From assembly GCA_039592335.1 (NCBI GenBank), contig JBDHBX010000010.1:37339-101338 (forward strand): DNA of 64,000 bases, written 5' to 3'. Positions 54,590 through 63,565 of this stretch are shown here, piece after piece. Both the position numbers and the translations under genes were made by a program. This stretch comes from WVYX01 sp039592335. Lineage in GTDB: Bacteria > Gemmatimonadota > Gemmatimonadetes > Gemmatimonadales > GWC2-71-9. The stretch's first letter is position 1, and each line of letters begins with the position of its first letter. The notes below the pieces were generated by a model. That model did not search any database and was not told where the DNA came from. It saw only the letters and a program-made list of their open reading frames with translations.

Positions 54590-55636
54590 CTATGCCGCCG
54601 CTTCGATTATGGAGTAATCCTGGCGCCGCCGGCGCGGGGTGAACCCCGCGTCACGAATGTGCCGCTCCATCTCCTCCAGGGTCGCCCGGTGCGTCGTGCC
54701 GGCCGCCGAAACCACGTTCTCTTCGATCATCAGCGACCCGAAGTCGTTGCACCCGAACCGCAGCGCGACCTGCCCCACCTTGAGCCCCATCGTCACCCAC
54801 GAGGACTGCAGGTTGGGAACGTTGTCCAGGATGATGCGTGCGATGGCGATGGTGCGCAGATAGGTCACCGCGTCGGTCTTGGGCGTGCCCTCCATCTCGG
54901 TGTGCTCGGGCTGGAGCGGCCATGCAATGAACGCCGTGAAGCCGTGGGTACGCTGCTGCACCTCCCGCACGCGCACGAGGTGCTCGATGCGGTCCGCCGC
55001 GCTCTCGCCCAACCCGTACATCATGCTCACGGACGTCTTCATCCCCTGCCGGTGCGCCAGCTCCATGATCTCGAGCCACCGGTCGGCGCCTGCCTTCTTC
55101 TTGGCCACCCGATCCCGCACCTCCTGAACCAGGATCTCGCCACCGCCACCGGGAATGGAGTCGAGCCCCACCGCCCGGAGCTCGCGAATCACCTCTTCCG
55201 CACTCATGCGGAAGCGCGTCGCGAAGAAATCCACTTCCGACGGGGAGAAGCCGTGGATGTGGATCGGGTGGTGCTGCTTCACGTACCGCATGAGCTCGAG
55301 GTACCACTCGAACGGGATGTACGGGTTGTGCCCACCCTGGATGAGGATCTGTACGGCGCCGAGTATCTTCGCCTCCTCGATCTTCTCCCCGATCTGCTCG
55401 AACGAAAGGACATAGCCCTCGTCGTGCTTGGGCCGCCGGTAGAACGCGCAGAATTTGCAGTCGGCCACGCACACGTTGGTGTAGTTGATGTTGCGGTCCA
55501 CGATGTACGTGACCGCGTCACCGCGGTGCAGCTCCTGGCGCCGCCGGTCGGCGAGCATACCCAGCTCCAGCAACGGCGCCCGCTCGTACTGCTCGAGCAA
55601 CGCGCGAAACTCGGAGGAGGATCGATCGATCATCAC
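54590..55636 (-). CDS. mqnC: Cyclic dehypoxanthinyl futalosine synthase MqnC
   Basis: MqnC is a radical SAM enzyme that cyclises dehypoxanthinyl futalosine in the futalosine route to menaquinone. The 348-residue protein has the canonical CX3CX2C cluster motif (CVADCKFC, about 56-63), the following AFYRRP, QGGHNP near residue 101, and the GGGGEILV turn near 168. MqnA follows in the same operon order by GTGA overlap. Its standard motif contrasts with the MqnE homologue at 56454. Confidence 0.94.
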   Translation of the reverse strand: MMIDRSSSEFRALLEQYERAPLLELGMLADRRRQELHRGDAVTYIVDRNINYTNVCVADCKFCAFYRRPKHDEGYVLSFEQIGEKIEEAKILGAVQILIQGGHNPYIPFEWYLELMRYVKQHHPIHIHGFSPSEVDFFATRFRMSAEEVIRELRAVGLDSIPGGGGEILVQEVRDRVAKKKAGADRWLEIMELAHRQGMKTSVSMMYGLGESAADRIEHLVRVREVQQRTHGFTAFIAWPLQPEHTEMEGTPKTDAVTYLRTIAIARIILDNVPNLQSSWVTMGLKVGQVALRFGCNDFGSLMIEENVVSAAGTTHRATLEEMERHIRDAGFTPRRRRQDYSIIEAAA

Positions 55637-56457
55637 GCCACCGACAGGAATCTGAGGCTCCCGTCCGGCACCACCCCCCGCTGGGCCAGCCGGCGGAAAA
55701 ACGAGGTGAGCCCCTCGAGGTGCCGGTACGACAGGGCGTAGTCGAGACCGCTCAGGTAGTCGGCACAGCGCTCTCTGGGAATGCCCGTGTGCTCGGCCGC
55801 CTCATCGGCCAGCACGTCGAGGTGCGCCAACCCCCACTCCCGCGACGCGAGCAGCGCGCGGTGCACGCCCGCCACCCGGTCGCGCTCGGCCTCGCGCCGC
55901 GCGGCCCACACGGCGAACACGAACGGCAGCCCCGTCCAGCCCTTCCACTCCGCACCCAGGTCGTAGCGGTACGGATACCGCCCGTCGGCTGCGAGCAGCA
56001 GCGCGGCGTCGCCGATCACGAGCACCCCCTCGTGCGGCAGCGACTCCAACTCGGCGAGATCCTGTGCCTCGGTGCGCGCCTCCACCAGCGTGGGACGCAC
56101 CTGCCACACGTCGTGCGCCAGCAGCTCCAGCAGGTGCACCGAGGTGCGGGACGACGCCGAGACCAACACCGTGGCCCCATCGAGCTCCCGCACGGCGCGC
56201 TTGCTGAACAGCGCCACGCTGCGCACGGGACCGTCGCATGAGATCGCGAGGTCGGGCAGCAGATGATAGGCGTCGGCGTTGCGCGCGTACTCCACGGCGG
56301 AGACCACGGCTACGTCCAGCTCGCCGGCCGCGAGCAGCCCGTTCAGCTCGGTCGGCGTGCCCGTCACCAACTCGGCCTCGACCGGGACCACCGCGCGGTC
56401 GATGGCCCCGTACACGGGATGGCAGTTGATGTACCCGATCCGGCCGAGTCGCATCAC
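55633..56457 (-). CDS. mqnA: Chorismate dehydratase MqnA
   Basis: MqnA dehydrates chorismate to 3-enolpyruvyl-benzoate, the entry step of futalosine-route menaquinone synthesis. The 274-residue periplasmic-binding-protein-like fold has the GRIGYINCHPVY start (about 5-16), the DVAVVSAVEYA block (about 48-58), VSASSRTSVHLLELL near 98, and GLPFVFAVWAAR near 177. The start is GTG overlapping the mqnE stop; an in-frame ATG is the second codon. Confidence 0.93.
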   Translation of the reverse strand: MMRLGRIGYINCHPVYGAIDRAVVPVEAELVTGTPTELNGLLAAGELDVAVVSAVEYARNADAYHLLPDLAISCDGPVRSVALFSKRAVRELDGATVLVSASSRTSVHLLELLAHDVWQVRPTLVEARTEAQDLAELESLPHEGVLVIGDAALLLAADGRYPYRYDLGAEWKGWTGLPFVFAVWAARREAERDRVAGVHRALLASREWGLAHLDVLADEAAEHTGIPRERCADYLSGLDYALSYRHLEGLTSFFRRLAQRGVVPDGSLRFLSVA

Positions 56458-57671
56458 GCCCTCCCCGTGCCCACGAGCTGCACCAGCTCGGGTCCCGCCG
56501 GCGCCCCCAGCGCCGAACCGGCCTCGGCGTCGAAGATGGGGTCGTCGGGATCGAACGTGCGCACGGTCTCGTACAACGAGTTGCGCTCCACGGGCTCCTT
56601 CCCCGCCCCCTTGATCAGCCGCACCAGCTCGCCGTACGACAGCATCATCGGCGTATGGGCCCCCGCGTCGTGATAGACCCGCTCATAGACCACGGTGCCC
56701 TCGACGTCGTCGCAGCCGAAGTTCATCGCCACCTGCGACACGAAGGGCGTCACCATGGGCCAGTGCGTCTTCACATGCGGCACATTGTCCAGGAAGAGCC
56801 GGCCCACCGCGACGTTGAACAGGTCCTCGTAGCCCGTGGTCGCCGTGCCCTCGCGCCCCAGCTCCTTCCCTAACTCGTTGTGGTCGGGGTGGTACGCCAG
56901 CGGGATGTAGGTGAGGAAGCCGCCGGTCTCGTCTTGTAGCTCCCGTAGCTGCAGCAGATGGTCGATCCGATCGGCCGCCGTCTCCACGTGCCCGTAGAGC
57001 AGCGTGCAGTTGCTCGGGATTCCCATGCCGTGCGCCAGGCGGTGCACCTCGATCCACTCGTCCGCGATTAGCTTGCGGTCGGCGATCGTGGCGCGCACCG
57101 CCTCGCTGAACACCTCGGCGCCGCCGCCCGGCAGCGACGTGAGGCCGGCGTCCTTCAGCTCCTGCAGCACCTCCTCGACCGTGGCCTTCTCGATCCGGGC
57201 CAGGTGCGCGATTTCCACGGCCGTGAGGGCCTTGATGTGCACGCCCGGGTGCCGCTCCTTGAGGCCGCGCATCATATCGGTGTAGTACGACAGCTTCAGC
57301 TTGGGGTGCAACCCACCCACGATGTGGAACTCGGTCGTAGGGGCGTGCCGCGCCGCCTCCGCCTCCGCGAGCACCTCGTCCAGCGAGCGCGTGTACGACC
57401 CTTCCTCCTTCGGCAGCCGCGCGAAGGAGCAGAACACACACACGTTGCGCAGGATGCACGCGTTGGTGGGATTGATGTGCTGGTTGGCCGAGAAGAAGAC
57501 GCGGTCGCCGTTGGTGCGTCGATTGGCAGCGTCCGCGAGTGCGCCGATCCCCAACAGATCGGAGCTCTCGTACAGCGTGATGCCATCTTTCCGGGAGAGT
57601 CGCTCGCCCGCCTCGACTTTCGCGGCGATCTCGCGAAGCCGAGGATCGTGCACGAGCTCCCCCACGCTCAT
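56454..57671 (-). CDS. mqnE: Aminofutalosine synthase MqnE with CX5CX2C cluster motif
   Basis: MqnE is the radical SAM enzyme that joins the MqnA product to S-adenosylmethionine to make aminofutalosine. The 405-residue protein has the family blocks FHIVGGLHPKL (about 118-128), ALTAVEIAHLA, SLPGGGAEVFSE (about 177-188), YGHVETAADRIDHL, and the YIPLAYHPDHNELG region. The Fe-S motif reads Cys72, Cys78, Cys81 (CILRNVCVFC), a CX5CX2C spacing instead of the usual CX3CX2C. ATG 57671 overlaps the fabF stop, linking menaquinone and fatty-acid genes. Confidence 0.9.
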   Translation of the reverse strand: MSVGELVHDPRLREIAAKVEAGERLSRKDGITLYESSDLLGIGALADAANRRTNGDRVFFSANQHINPTNACILRNVCVFCSFARLPKEEGSYTRSLDEVLAEAEAARHAPTTEFHIVGGLHPKLKLSYYTDMMRGLKERHPGVHIKALTAVEIAHLARIEKATVEEVLQELKDAGLTSLPGGGAEVFSEAVRATIADRKLIADEWIEVHRLAHGMGIPSNCTLLYGHVETAADRIDHLLQLRELQDETGGFLTYIPLAYHPDHNELGKELGREGTATTGYEDLFNVAVGRLFLDNVPHVKTHWPMVTPFVSQVAMNFGCDDVEGTVVYERVYHDAGAHTPMMLSYGELVRLIKGAGKEPVERNSLYETVRTFDPDDPIFDAEAGSALGAPAGPELVQLVGTGRA

Positions 57672-58909
57672 GCGTCGCGGCGCCCGAGCGCGAGGGTCAC
57701 ATTGTGGCCGCCGAAACCGAAGGAGTTGGTGATGGCCGTGTCGACCTCGCGCTGCAACTTCACGTTGGGCGCGCAGTTCAGGTCGCACTCGGGGTCGGGA
57801 AACTCGTTGTTGATCGTGGGCGGGATGACCCCGTTTTCCATCACCATCAGGGTGATGGCGGCCTCCAGCGCACCGGTCGCCCCCAGCAGGTGCCCCGTCA
57901 TGGACTTGGTGGAGTTCATGACCAGCTCGTAGGCGTGGTCGCCGAACAGGGCCTTCACGGCCTGCGTCTCGGCGATATCACCGTGGGGTGTCGAGGTGCC
58001 GTGCGAGTTGATGTACTGGATGTCCGTCGGCGCCAGGTTCGCATCCTCGAGCGCGGCCGCCATGGCCCGCCGGGCGCCCTCTCCACCGGGCACCGGCTGG
58101 GTCATGTGGTGCGCGTCGGCGCTCATGCCGTACCCTAGCACCTCGCCCCGGATCGTCGCACCGCGGGCCTGGGCGCTCTCCAGCGACTCCATGATCAGGA
58201 CGCCGGCCCCGTCTCCCATGACGAACCCGTCCCGCTCCTTGTCGAACGGCCGGGAAGCCCTCTCCGGCTCGTCGTTGCGGGGCGACAGCGCCTTCATGTT
58301 GGCGAACCCCGCGATCGCCAGCGGGGTGACCGCGGCCTCCGCCCCACCCGCGATCATCATCTCGGCCCCACCAGACTGGATCAGGCGGAACGACTCCCCG
58401 AGCGCGTGCGCCGAGGAAGCGCAGGCCGAGACCGTGCAGTAGTTCGGCCCCCTCGCCCCGTACTTGATCGAGATCAGCCCGGAGCCCATGTCGGGAATGA
58501 ACATGGGCACGAAGAAGGGGGACACGCGTTTGTACCCCTTCTGGATCGAGATCCGGCACTGCTCCTCGAAGGTATAGATCCCCCCGATGCCGCTGCCGAT
58601 CAAGACGCCCGTGTTGTCGGGATCCGGCAGCGTGCCGTTGAAGCCCGCATCGCGCACCGCCTCCGCGGTCGCGGCCATGGCGTAATGCACGAACCGGTCG
58701 GACCGCTTGACCTCCTTGCGGTCCATGTAGTCCAGGGGATCGAACTCCTTGACCTCGCAGGCGAAGCGCACGTCCATCTCGGACGGGTCGAATCGCTGAA
58801 TGGGGCCTGCGCCGGACTTCCCGGCGACGAGGTTCTCCCAGCTGTCTGCTGCTGTGTTGCCGAGGGGGGAGACGACGCCGAGTCCGGTAACGACGACGCG
58901 GCGCTTCAA
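57668..58909 (-). CDS. fabF: 3-oxoacyl-ACP synthase II
   Basis: FabF elongates acyl-ACP by condensation with malonyl-ACP. The 413-residue enzyme has the Cys-His-His triad: Cys in TVSACASSAHA (about 161-171), His in SHGTSTPHGD (about 302-311), and His in GHLLGATGA (about 338-346). The VTGLGVVSPLGN start is canonical. The start codon is TTG 58909, four bases after acpP. It is part of fabH-fabD-fabG-acpP-fabF, the standard cluster order. Confidence 0.96.
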   Translation of the reverse strand: MKRRVVVTGLGVVSPLGNTAADSWENLVAGKSGAGPIQRFDPSEMDVRFACEVKEFDPLDYMDRKEVKRSDRFVHYAMAATAEAVRDAGFNGTLPDPDNTGVLIGSGIGGIYTFEEQCRISIQKGYKRVSPFFVPMFIPDMGSGLISIKYGARGPNYCTVSACASSAHALGESFRLIQSGGAEMMIAGGAEAAVTPLAIAGFANMKALSPRNDEPERASRPFDKERDGFVMGDGAGVLIMESLESAQARGATIRGEVLGYGMSADAHHMTQPVPGGEGARRAMAAALEDANLAPTDIQYINSHGTSTPHGDIAETQAVKALFGDHAYELVMNSTKSMTGHLLGATGALEAAITLMVMENGVIPPTINNEFPDPECDLNCAPNVKLQREVDTAITNSFGFGGHNVTLALGRRDA

Positions 58910-58913
58910 GCCG

Positions 58914-59162
58914 TCACGACCCCATCTTGTCGTGGAGGTACTTCAGCGCGTCCCCCACGGTGCGCAGCTTCTCGGCTTCCTCGTCCGGGATGTCGATGTC
59001 GAACTCCTTCTCGAAGGCCATCACGAGCTCGACGGTGTCCAGGCTGTCGGCTCCCAAGTCCTCCATGAAGCTGGCCTCATTCGTCAGCTTCTCCCGCTCG
59101 ACACCCAGCTCTTCGGCAATGATGTCCTTGACTTTGCCTTCGAGTTCGCTCATGTCGGTCAT
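58914..59162 (-). CDS. acpP: Acyl carrier protein
   Basis: An 82-residue acidic acyl carrier protein. Ser40 in GADSLDTVELVM carries the phosphopantetheine arm. The four-helix pattern and the DIPDEEAEKLRTVGDA helix region are typical. ATG 59162 has GGAG about 10 bases upstream; an ATG three codons later is possible. It serves FabF/FabG/FabD/FabH beside it and supplies LpxA, LpxD and PlsX. Confidence 0.97.
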   Translation of the reverse strand: MTDMSELEGKVKDIIAEELGVEREKLTNEASFMEDLGADSLDTVELVMAFEKEFDIDIPDEEAEKLRTVGDALKYLHDKMGS

Positions 59163-59191
59163 CGTTGCGTTTCTCCGATCGGTTTCGTGCG

Positions 59192-59929
59192 TTACATGAC
59201 CATGCCGCCGTCCACCACCAGGACGTGGCCCGTAATGTAGCTCGCCAGGTCGGATGCAAGAAAGAGGACGGCGCTGGCAATGTCCTCCGGCTGTCCCAGG
59301 CGGCGCAGGGGGATCTGCTCCTGCAGGGCCGTGCGGACGTCGTCCGACAGCTTCTTGGTCATCTCCGTATCGATGAACCCCGGGGCGACGGCGTTCACCA
59401 GCACGTTGCGGGCGGCCAGCTCCCGGGCGATCGACTTCGTGAAGCCGATGACGCCCGCCTTGGACGCCGAGTAGTTGCCCTGTCCGGCGTTGCCCCGAAT
59501 GCCCACCACGCTGGAGATGTTGATGATCCGCCCGGCGCGGCGCTTCATCATCCCCCGAGCGATCTGTTTCGTGGCGACGAAGGTACCCCGCAGATTCACC
59601 TTGAGTACGAGGTCCCAGTCGTCCTCGCTCATGCGCATCAGCAGCCCATCGCGCGTAATGCCGGCGTTGTTCACCAGGATGTCGATCGGCCCGAGTTCCT
59701 GCTCCACGGCCGTCACGGCCTCCTCGACCTGCTTGGCGTCCGAGACGTCGCCGGCTACCCCGAAGGCCTTGCCCTTCCCCGTGAGAGTGGCGGCCGCCTC
59801 CGGCGCGCCCTGCAAGTCACTCAGGGCCACATGGGCACCGGCCTCGTACAGCGCCTGCCCGACGGAATACCCGATACCCCGCGCCCCACCGGTGACCAGC
59901 GCCACCTTGCCCGTGAGATCGATGGTCAT
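59192..59929 (-). CDS. fabG: 3-oxoacyl-ACP reductase
   Basis: FabG is the NADPH-dependent short-chain reductase of fatty acid synthesis. The 245-residue protein has the TGGARGIG nucleotide motif (about 14-21), NNAG (about 87-90), the catalytic Ser in NISSVVG (about 137-143), and Tyr-x3-Lys in YSASKAG (about 152-158). Its stop lies 29 bases before acpP. Its start shares ATGA with fabD. Confidence 0.97.
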   Translation of the reverse strand: MTIDLTGKVALVTGGARGIGYSVGQALYEAGAHVALSDLQGAPEAAATLTGKGKAFGVAGDVSDAKQVEEAVTAVEQELGPIDILVNNAGITRDGLLMRMSEDDWDLVLKVNLRGTFVATKQIARGMMKRRAGRIINISSVVGIRGNAGQGNYSASKAGVIGFTKSIARELAARNVLVNAVAPGFIDTEMTKKLSDDVRTALQEQIPLRRLGQPEDIASAVLFLASDLASYITGHVLVVDGGMVM

Positions 59930-60861
59930 GCGTGCTGCTCCAGGAACTGGTTCACTTGATCGGCCGTGCCGAGCGCCACCGAGGGCACCCCCTTGACGAT
60001 GCGGCTCAGCAGCCCGCTGAGCACGGTCCCGGGTCCCACCTCGACGAACGTGGCGTCACCCCCCTCGTCCACGGCACACCGCATCGACTCGACCCAGCGA
60101 ACCGGAGCGGTGAGCTGGTCCCCGAGCAAGCGTCGCGCGGTGGCGGCGTCCTGCACCGGCTCGGCGGTCGCATTGGCGATCACGGGAAAGCCCGGGTCGG
60201 TGAACTCGACCTGCTCGAGCTCCTGCCGCAGGCCCGCGGCCGCCGGTTCCATCAGGGGCGAGTGGAAGGCGCCGCTCACCTTGAGGGGAATCACACGCTT
60301 GGCCCCCGCTTCCTTGAGGCGCGCACCCGCCCGCTCCACGGCACCCGGGTCACCGGAGATCACCGACTGGTCGGGGGCGTTCAAGTTGGCCGCCACGGCG
60401 ACCTCGTCGGCGGCGCTCGCCTCCTCGCACAACGCCACCACCTGCTCGGCCTCGAGCCCGATCACCGCCGCCATCGTGCCGGGGCGCTGCTGCCCCGCCT
60501 GCAACATCAGCTCGCCGCGACGCCGCACCAGACGGGCCGCGTCGGTCGGCGCGAGCGCGCCCGCCGCCACGTAGGCGCTGTACTCTCCGAGGGAGTGTCC
60601 CGCGCCAGCCACCGGCCGGAGGGCCTCGCCCACTACCGCGTGTGCCGCCAACGAATGCGTGAGGATCGCCGGCTGGGCGTTATGGGTCAGCGTGAGCTCG
60701 TCTTCCGGACCCTCCCACATGAGACGCGAGAGGCTCACCTGCAGCGCCTCGTCCACCGCCTCGAACACCTCACGCGCGGCGTCGAAGCCCTCCGCCAGGT
60801 CCTTCCCCATCCCGACCTTCTGCGCCCCCTGCCCGGGGCACAGGAGCACTGCCGTTACCAC
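59926..60861 (-). CDS. fabD: Malonyl-CoA:ACP transacylase
   Basis: FabD loads malonate from CoA onto ACP. The 311-residue protein has CPGQGAQKVGMG (about 8-19), the nucleophile Ser in AGHSLGEYSAYVA (about 92-104), and the active-site His in SGAFHSPLM (about 199-207). GTG 60861 gives the usual N-terminal strand before PGQG and overlaps the fabH stop by seven bases. Confidence 0.96.
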   Translation of the reverse strand: MVTAVLLCPGQGAQKVGMGKDLAEGFDAAREVFEAVDEALQVSLSRLMWEGPEDELTLTHNAQPAILTHSLAAHAVVGEALRPVAGAGHSLGEYSAYVAAGALAPTDAARLVRRRGELMLQAGQQRPGTMAAVIGLEAEQVVALCEEASAADEVAVAANLNAPDQSVISGDPGAVERAGARLKEAGAKRVIPLKVSGAFHSPLMEPAAAGLRQELEQVEFTDPGFPVIANATAEPVQDAATARRLLGDQLTAPVRWVESMRCAVDEGGDATFVEVGPGTVLSGLLSRIVKGVPSVALGTADQVNQFLEQHA

Positions 60862-61844
60862 CGAACCAGCACGCTCGCCCAGGTGAACCCGCCACCGAAC
60901 GCCACGAACAGCACCAGCGAGCCCTCCTTGATGCGGCCCTCGCGCACGCACTCGTCCAGCGCGATGGGAATCGACGCCGCCGACGTGTTGCCGTAGCGGT
61001 CTACGTTCACGTACACCTTGTCCATCGGTACGTGGGCGTGCTTGGCCGTGGCCTCGATGATGCGGATGTTGGCCTGATGCGGAATGAGCACGTCCACCTC
61101 TTCCGCGCTCACTGCGGCTTGCTGCAGCGCCTTGTCGCAGGCGTCGGCCATGGAGCGCACCGCGTTCTTGAACACCTCGCGGCCGGCCATCCTGATGAAG
61201 TAGCTGCCGTCCTTGAGCATCTCCTCGTCAGGGGGACGGTTGCCACCACCCCCCGGCCGGTACAGCAGCTCCCCAAGCCGGCCGTCGGTCTTGAGGTACG
61301 TCGACAGGATGCCCCGCTTGCCGTTGGCCGTCGGCTGCACCAGCGTCGCCCCGGCCCCGTCGCCGAACAACACGGCGGTCGTGCGGTCGGTGTAGTCGGC
61401 GATCGTCGAGAGCCGATCGCCGCCGACGACCAGCACGTTCTGCGCCTGCCCGCTGGCGATCATCCCTTCGGCGACGGAAATGCTGTAGAGGAACCCGCTG
61501 CAGGCCGCCGCGACATCGAACGCGGCTGCATTGTTGGCGCCGAGCTCCGCCTGGATATCACAGGCCGTGGACGGCAGCAGGCGATCGGGACTCGCCGTGC
61601 CCAGCACGATGCCGTCCACGTCGAGCGGGGTGAGCCCCGCGTCGTCCAGCACTTGGCGGCACGACACCGCCCCCATGTGGGCGAGCGTCTCGTGCTTCTC
61701 GGCGATGCGGCGTTCGCGGATGCCGCTGCGTTCCCGGATCCACTCGTCCGACGTGTCGAGGATGCTCTCGAAGTAGGCGTTGTCGAGAATCTTGGCGGGC
61801 GTGTAGCGGCCCGTGCCCACGAGTTGCGCGATCGGTCGCTTCAT
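60855..61844 (-). CDS. fabH: 3-oxoacyl-ACP synthase III
   Basis: FabH starts fatty acid synthesis by condensing an acyl-CoA with malonyl-ACP. The 329-residue protein has Cys in DVAAACSGFLY (about 114-124), His in IPHQANIRI (about 249-257), and Asn in RYGNTSAAS (about 282-290), so the triad is complete. ATG 61844 overlaps plsX (ATGA). Starter-unit preference, straight or branched, cannot be read reliably. Confidence 0.96.
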   Translation of the reverse strand: MKRPIAQLVGTGRYTPAKILDNAYFESILDTSDEWIRERSGIRERRIAEKHETLAHMGAVSCRQVLDDAGLTPLDVDGIVLGTASPDRLLPSTACDIQAELGANNAAAFDVAAACSGFLYSISVAEGMIASGQAQNVLVVGGDRLSTIADYTDRTTAVLFGDGAGATLVQPTANGKRGILSTYLKTDGRLGELLYRPGGGGNRPPDEEMLKDGSYFIRMAGREVFKNAVRSMADACDKALQQAAVSAEEVDVLIPHQANIRIIEATAKHAHVPMDKVYVNVDRYGNTSAASIPIALDECVREGRIKEGSLVLFVAFGGGFTWASVLVRW

Positions 61845-62833
61845 GCGGCCGCCCCGTCGCCGGCCATCTCGGCGGCGATGTGCTGACTGAGGTGGACCTT
61901 CACGGCCTGGACGGCCACGAAGATGGCGTTCTTGACGGCCCGGGCCGGCGAGCTCCCATGGCAAATGATGGCCACGCCCTTCACACCCAGCAGCGGCGCG
62001 CCGCCGTACTCCGAGTAGTCGAGGATCTTGAACACCCGTCCCATCCCTGGGCTCTGCAGCAACTCGGGCTCGATCTCCCGCTCCAGGAAGCCGGCGAACA
62101 GGTGCGCGACCGTTTCGTAGAACTTGAGGAGCACGTTCCCCACGAACCCATCGCACACCACCACGTCCAGCTCGCCGCGCAGGATGTCGGTCCCCTCGAC
62201 ATTCCCCACGAAGTTGAGCTGCTGGTCGGCCTTCAGCAGCGTGTGGGTCTCCCGCACAGCTTCGTTCCCCTTCTCCTCTTCCTCGCCGATGTTCAGCAGG
62301 CCGACGGACGGATTGTGGCGTCCCAACACGTCGCGGGCGTACACCGCGCCGATGTGTGCGAAGCCCCGCAGCTCGCGCGGCTTGCAGTCGATGTTGGCCC
62401 CTGCGTCGAGCACGAGCACCGGCTTGGACGCCGTGGGAAAGAGCGCGCCGATCGCGGGCCGCTCCACCCCCTGGTGCAGCCCGAGCACCAGCGCGCTCCC
62501 CGCCATGACCGCGCCGGTGTTCCCGGCCGAGATGAAGGCGTCGGTGTCGCCGGCCTTGAGCCGCTCGAGTCCGACGCGGATGGACGACTTGCGCTTGCCC
62601 CGAATCGCCTGGAGGGGCTTCTCGCCCATGCCGATGGTCTCCGACGCTTCAATGACGCGAATGCGTCCTTCCGGCACCTCGAACCGGTGAAGCGCCTCCT
62701 CGACCTCCGCCTTGCGACCTACCAGCTGGATCTCGCAGGACTCCGGCAGCTCACGCGCTGCCTCGACCGCCCCGGTCACCGGGACGACCGGCGCGCGGTC
62801 ACCGCCCATCGCGTCCAACCCGATCCGGATCAC
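61841..62833 (-). CDS. plsX: Phosphate acyltransferase PlsX
   Basis: PlsX makes acyl-phosphate from acyl-ACP, the substrate of PlsY (27451). The 330-residue protein has the IGLDAMGGD start (about 4-12), ISAGNTGA near residue 99, DAGAN near 142, the NIGEEEEKGNE block near 179, and VCDGFVGNVLLK near 219. GTG 62833 gives the canonical N-terminus; it follows rpmF by one base. plsX-fabH-fabD-fabG-acpP is a widely conserved order. Confidence 0.96.
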   Translation of the reverse strand: MIRIGLDAMGGDRAPVVPVTGAVEAARELPESCEIQLVGRKAEVEEALHRFEVPEGRIRVIEASETIGMGEKPLQAIRGKRKSSIRVGLERLKAGDTDAFISAGNTGAVMAGSALVLGLHQGVERPAIGALFPTASKPVLVLDAGANIDCKPRELRGFAHIGAVYARDVLGRHNPSVGLLNIGEEEEKGNEAVRETHTLLKADQQLNFVGNVEGTDILRGELDVVVCDGFVGNVLLKFYETVAHLFAGFLEREIEPELLQSPGMGRVFKILDYSEYGGAPLLGVKGVAIICHGSSPARAVKNAIFVAVQAVKVHLSQHIAAEMAGDGAAA

Positions 62834-62834
62834 G

Positions 62835-63017
62835 CTACGCTTCCTCGACCTCCACGCGCTTCTGGTCGCCGTAGAATCCACAGCTGGGACACACGTGATG
62901 CGGTCGCCGCGGGTCCCCGCAGCGGGGGCACGGCTGCAACGCCGCGACCTTCGCCTTCTGGTGCGTGCGCCGCTTGCGCTTGCGGGTCTTGGATGTGCGT
63001 CGCTTGGGAACCGCCAT
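62835..63017 (-). CDS. rpmF: Ribosomal protein bL32
   Basis: A 60-residue ribosomal protein of the large subunit. The basic N-terminal half (PKRRTSKTRKRKRR) is followed by a zinc ribbon with CX2C...CX2C (Cys30, Cys33, Cys43, Cys46), so this is the zinc-binding C+ form. rpmF next to plsX and yceD is a highly conserved arrangement that ties ribosome and membrane lipid synthesis. Confidence 0.97.
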   Translation of the reverse strand: MAVPKRRTSKTRKRKRRTHQKAKVAALQPCPRCGDPRRPHHVCPSCGFYGDQKRVEVEEA

Positions 63018-63019
63018 CG

Positions 63020-63532
63020 TTACTCCTCGTCGTTATGCAGCCGCTGCTTGAGCTTCTCCAGTGCCCCCCACCGGGGATCGGGCTCCGGGAGGCACGAGCA
63101 GGGGCCGTCGTTCAAGTCCTTGCCGCACTGCGCGCAGAGTCCTTTGCACTCCTCGCGGCACACCACGTACTCCGGCACCGCCAGGATCAGCTCTTCGCGC
63201 ACCATGTCGCTCAGGTCGAGCTCGGCGGCCTCGGCCGACACGGCATAGGCCAGCTCGTCCTCTGCCGGGTCCTCCGTGAACAGGGCGCGCACCTCGGCAT
63301 CCAGCTTCACCGTCACGTCCGCCAGACAGCGCCGGCAGCTCGCCGCGAGAACGCCCTTGAGGCGACCGTGCCAGTAGTAGCGACCGCCCCCGCTCTCCAT
63401 GAGGCGCCCGCGAATCTGCACTGGCTCCGCGAGCACGAAATTCACGTCCACAAAGAGCGGGTCGTCCGCGGGGACGTCCGCAGTTGTCTCAATGGGACCT
63501 TCGTGCAGCGCGCGTAGTTCGACGCGCAACAT
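63020..63532 (-). CDS. yceD: YceD family (DUF177) protein
   Basis: A 170-residue DUF177 protein. The family shows four conserved cysteines in two pairs; here CRRC (about 92-95 region) lies mid-chain and CREECKGLCAQCGKDLN lies near the C-terminus. Its plant relatives act in 23S rRNA accumulation, and in bacteria it is nearly always encoded beside rpmF. It ends two bases before rpmF. Confidence 0.9.
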   Translation of the reverse strand: MLRVELRALHEGPIETTADVPADDPLFVDVNFVLAEPVQIRGRLMESGGGRYYWHGRLKGVLAASCRRCLADVTVKLDAEVRALFTEDPAEDELAYAVSAEAAELDLSDMVREELILAVPEYVVCREECKGLCAQCGKDLNDGPCSCLPEPDPRWGALEKLKQRLHNDEE

Positions 63533-63565
63533 AGCGGTTAAACCTATTCGGGACCTAGACTTGCG

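Noticed and set aside
61880..63517. A 545-codon open frame on the + strand opposite plsX, rpmF and yceD.
   Set aside because: It crosses three well-supported minus-strand genes; the His/Leu/Arg-rich translation is typical of an antisense shadow in G+C-rich DNA.
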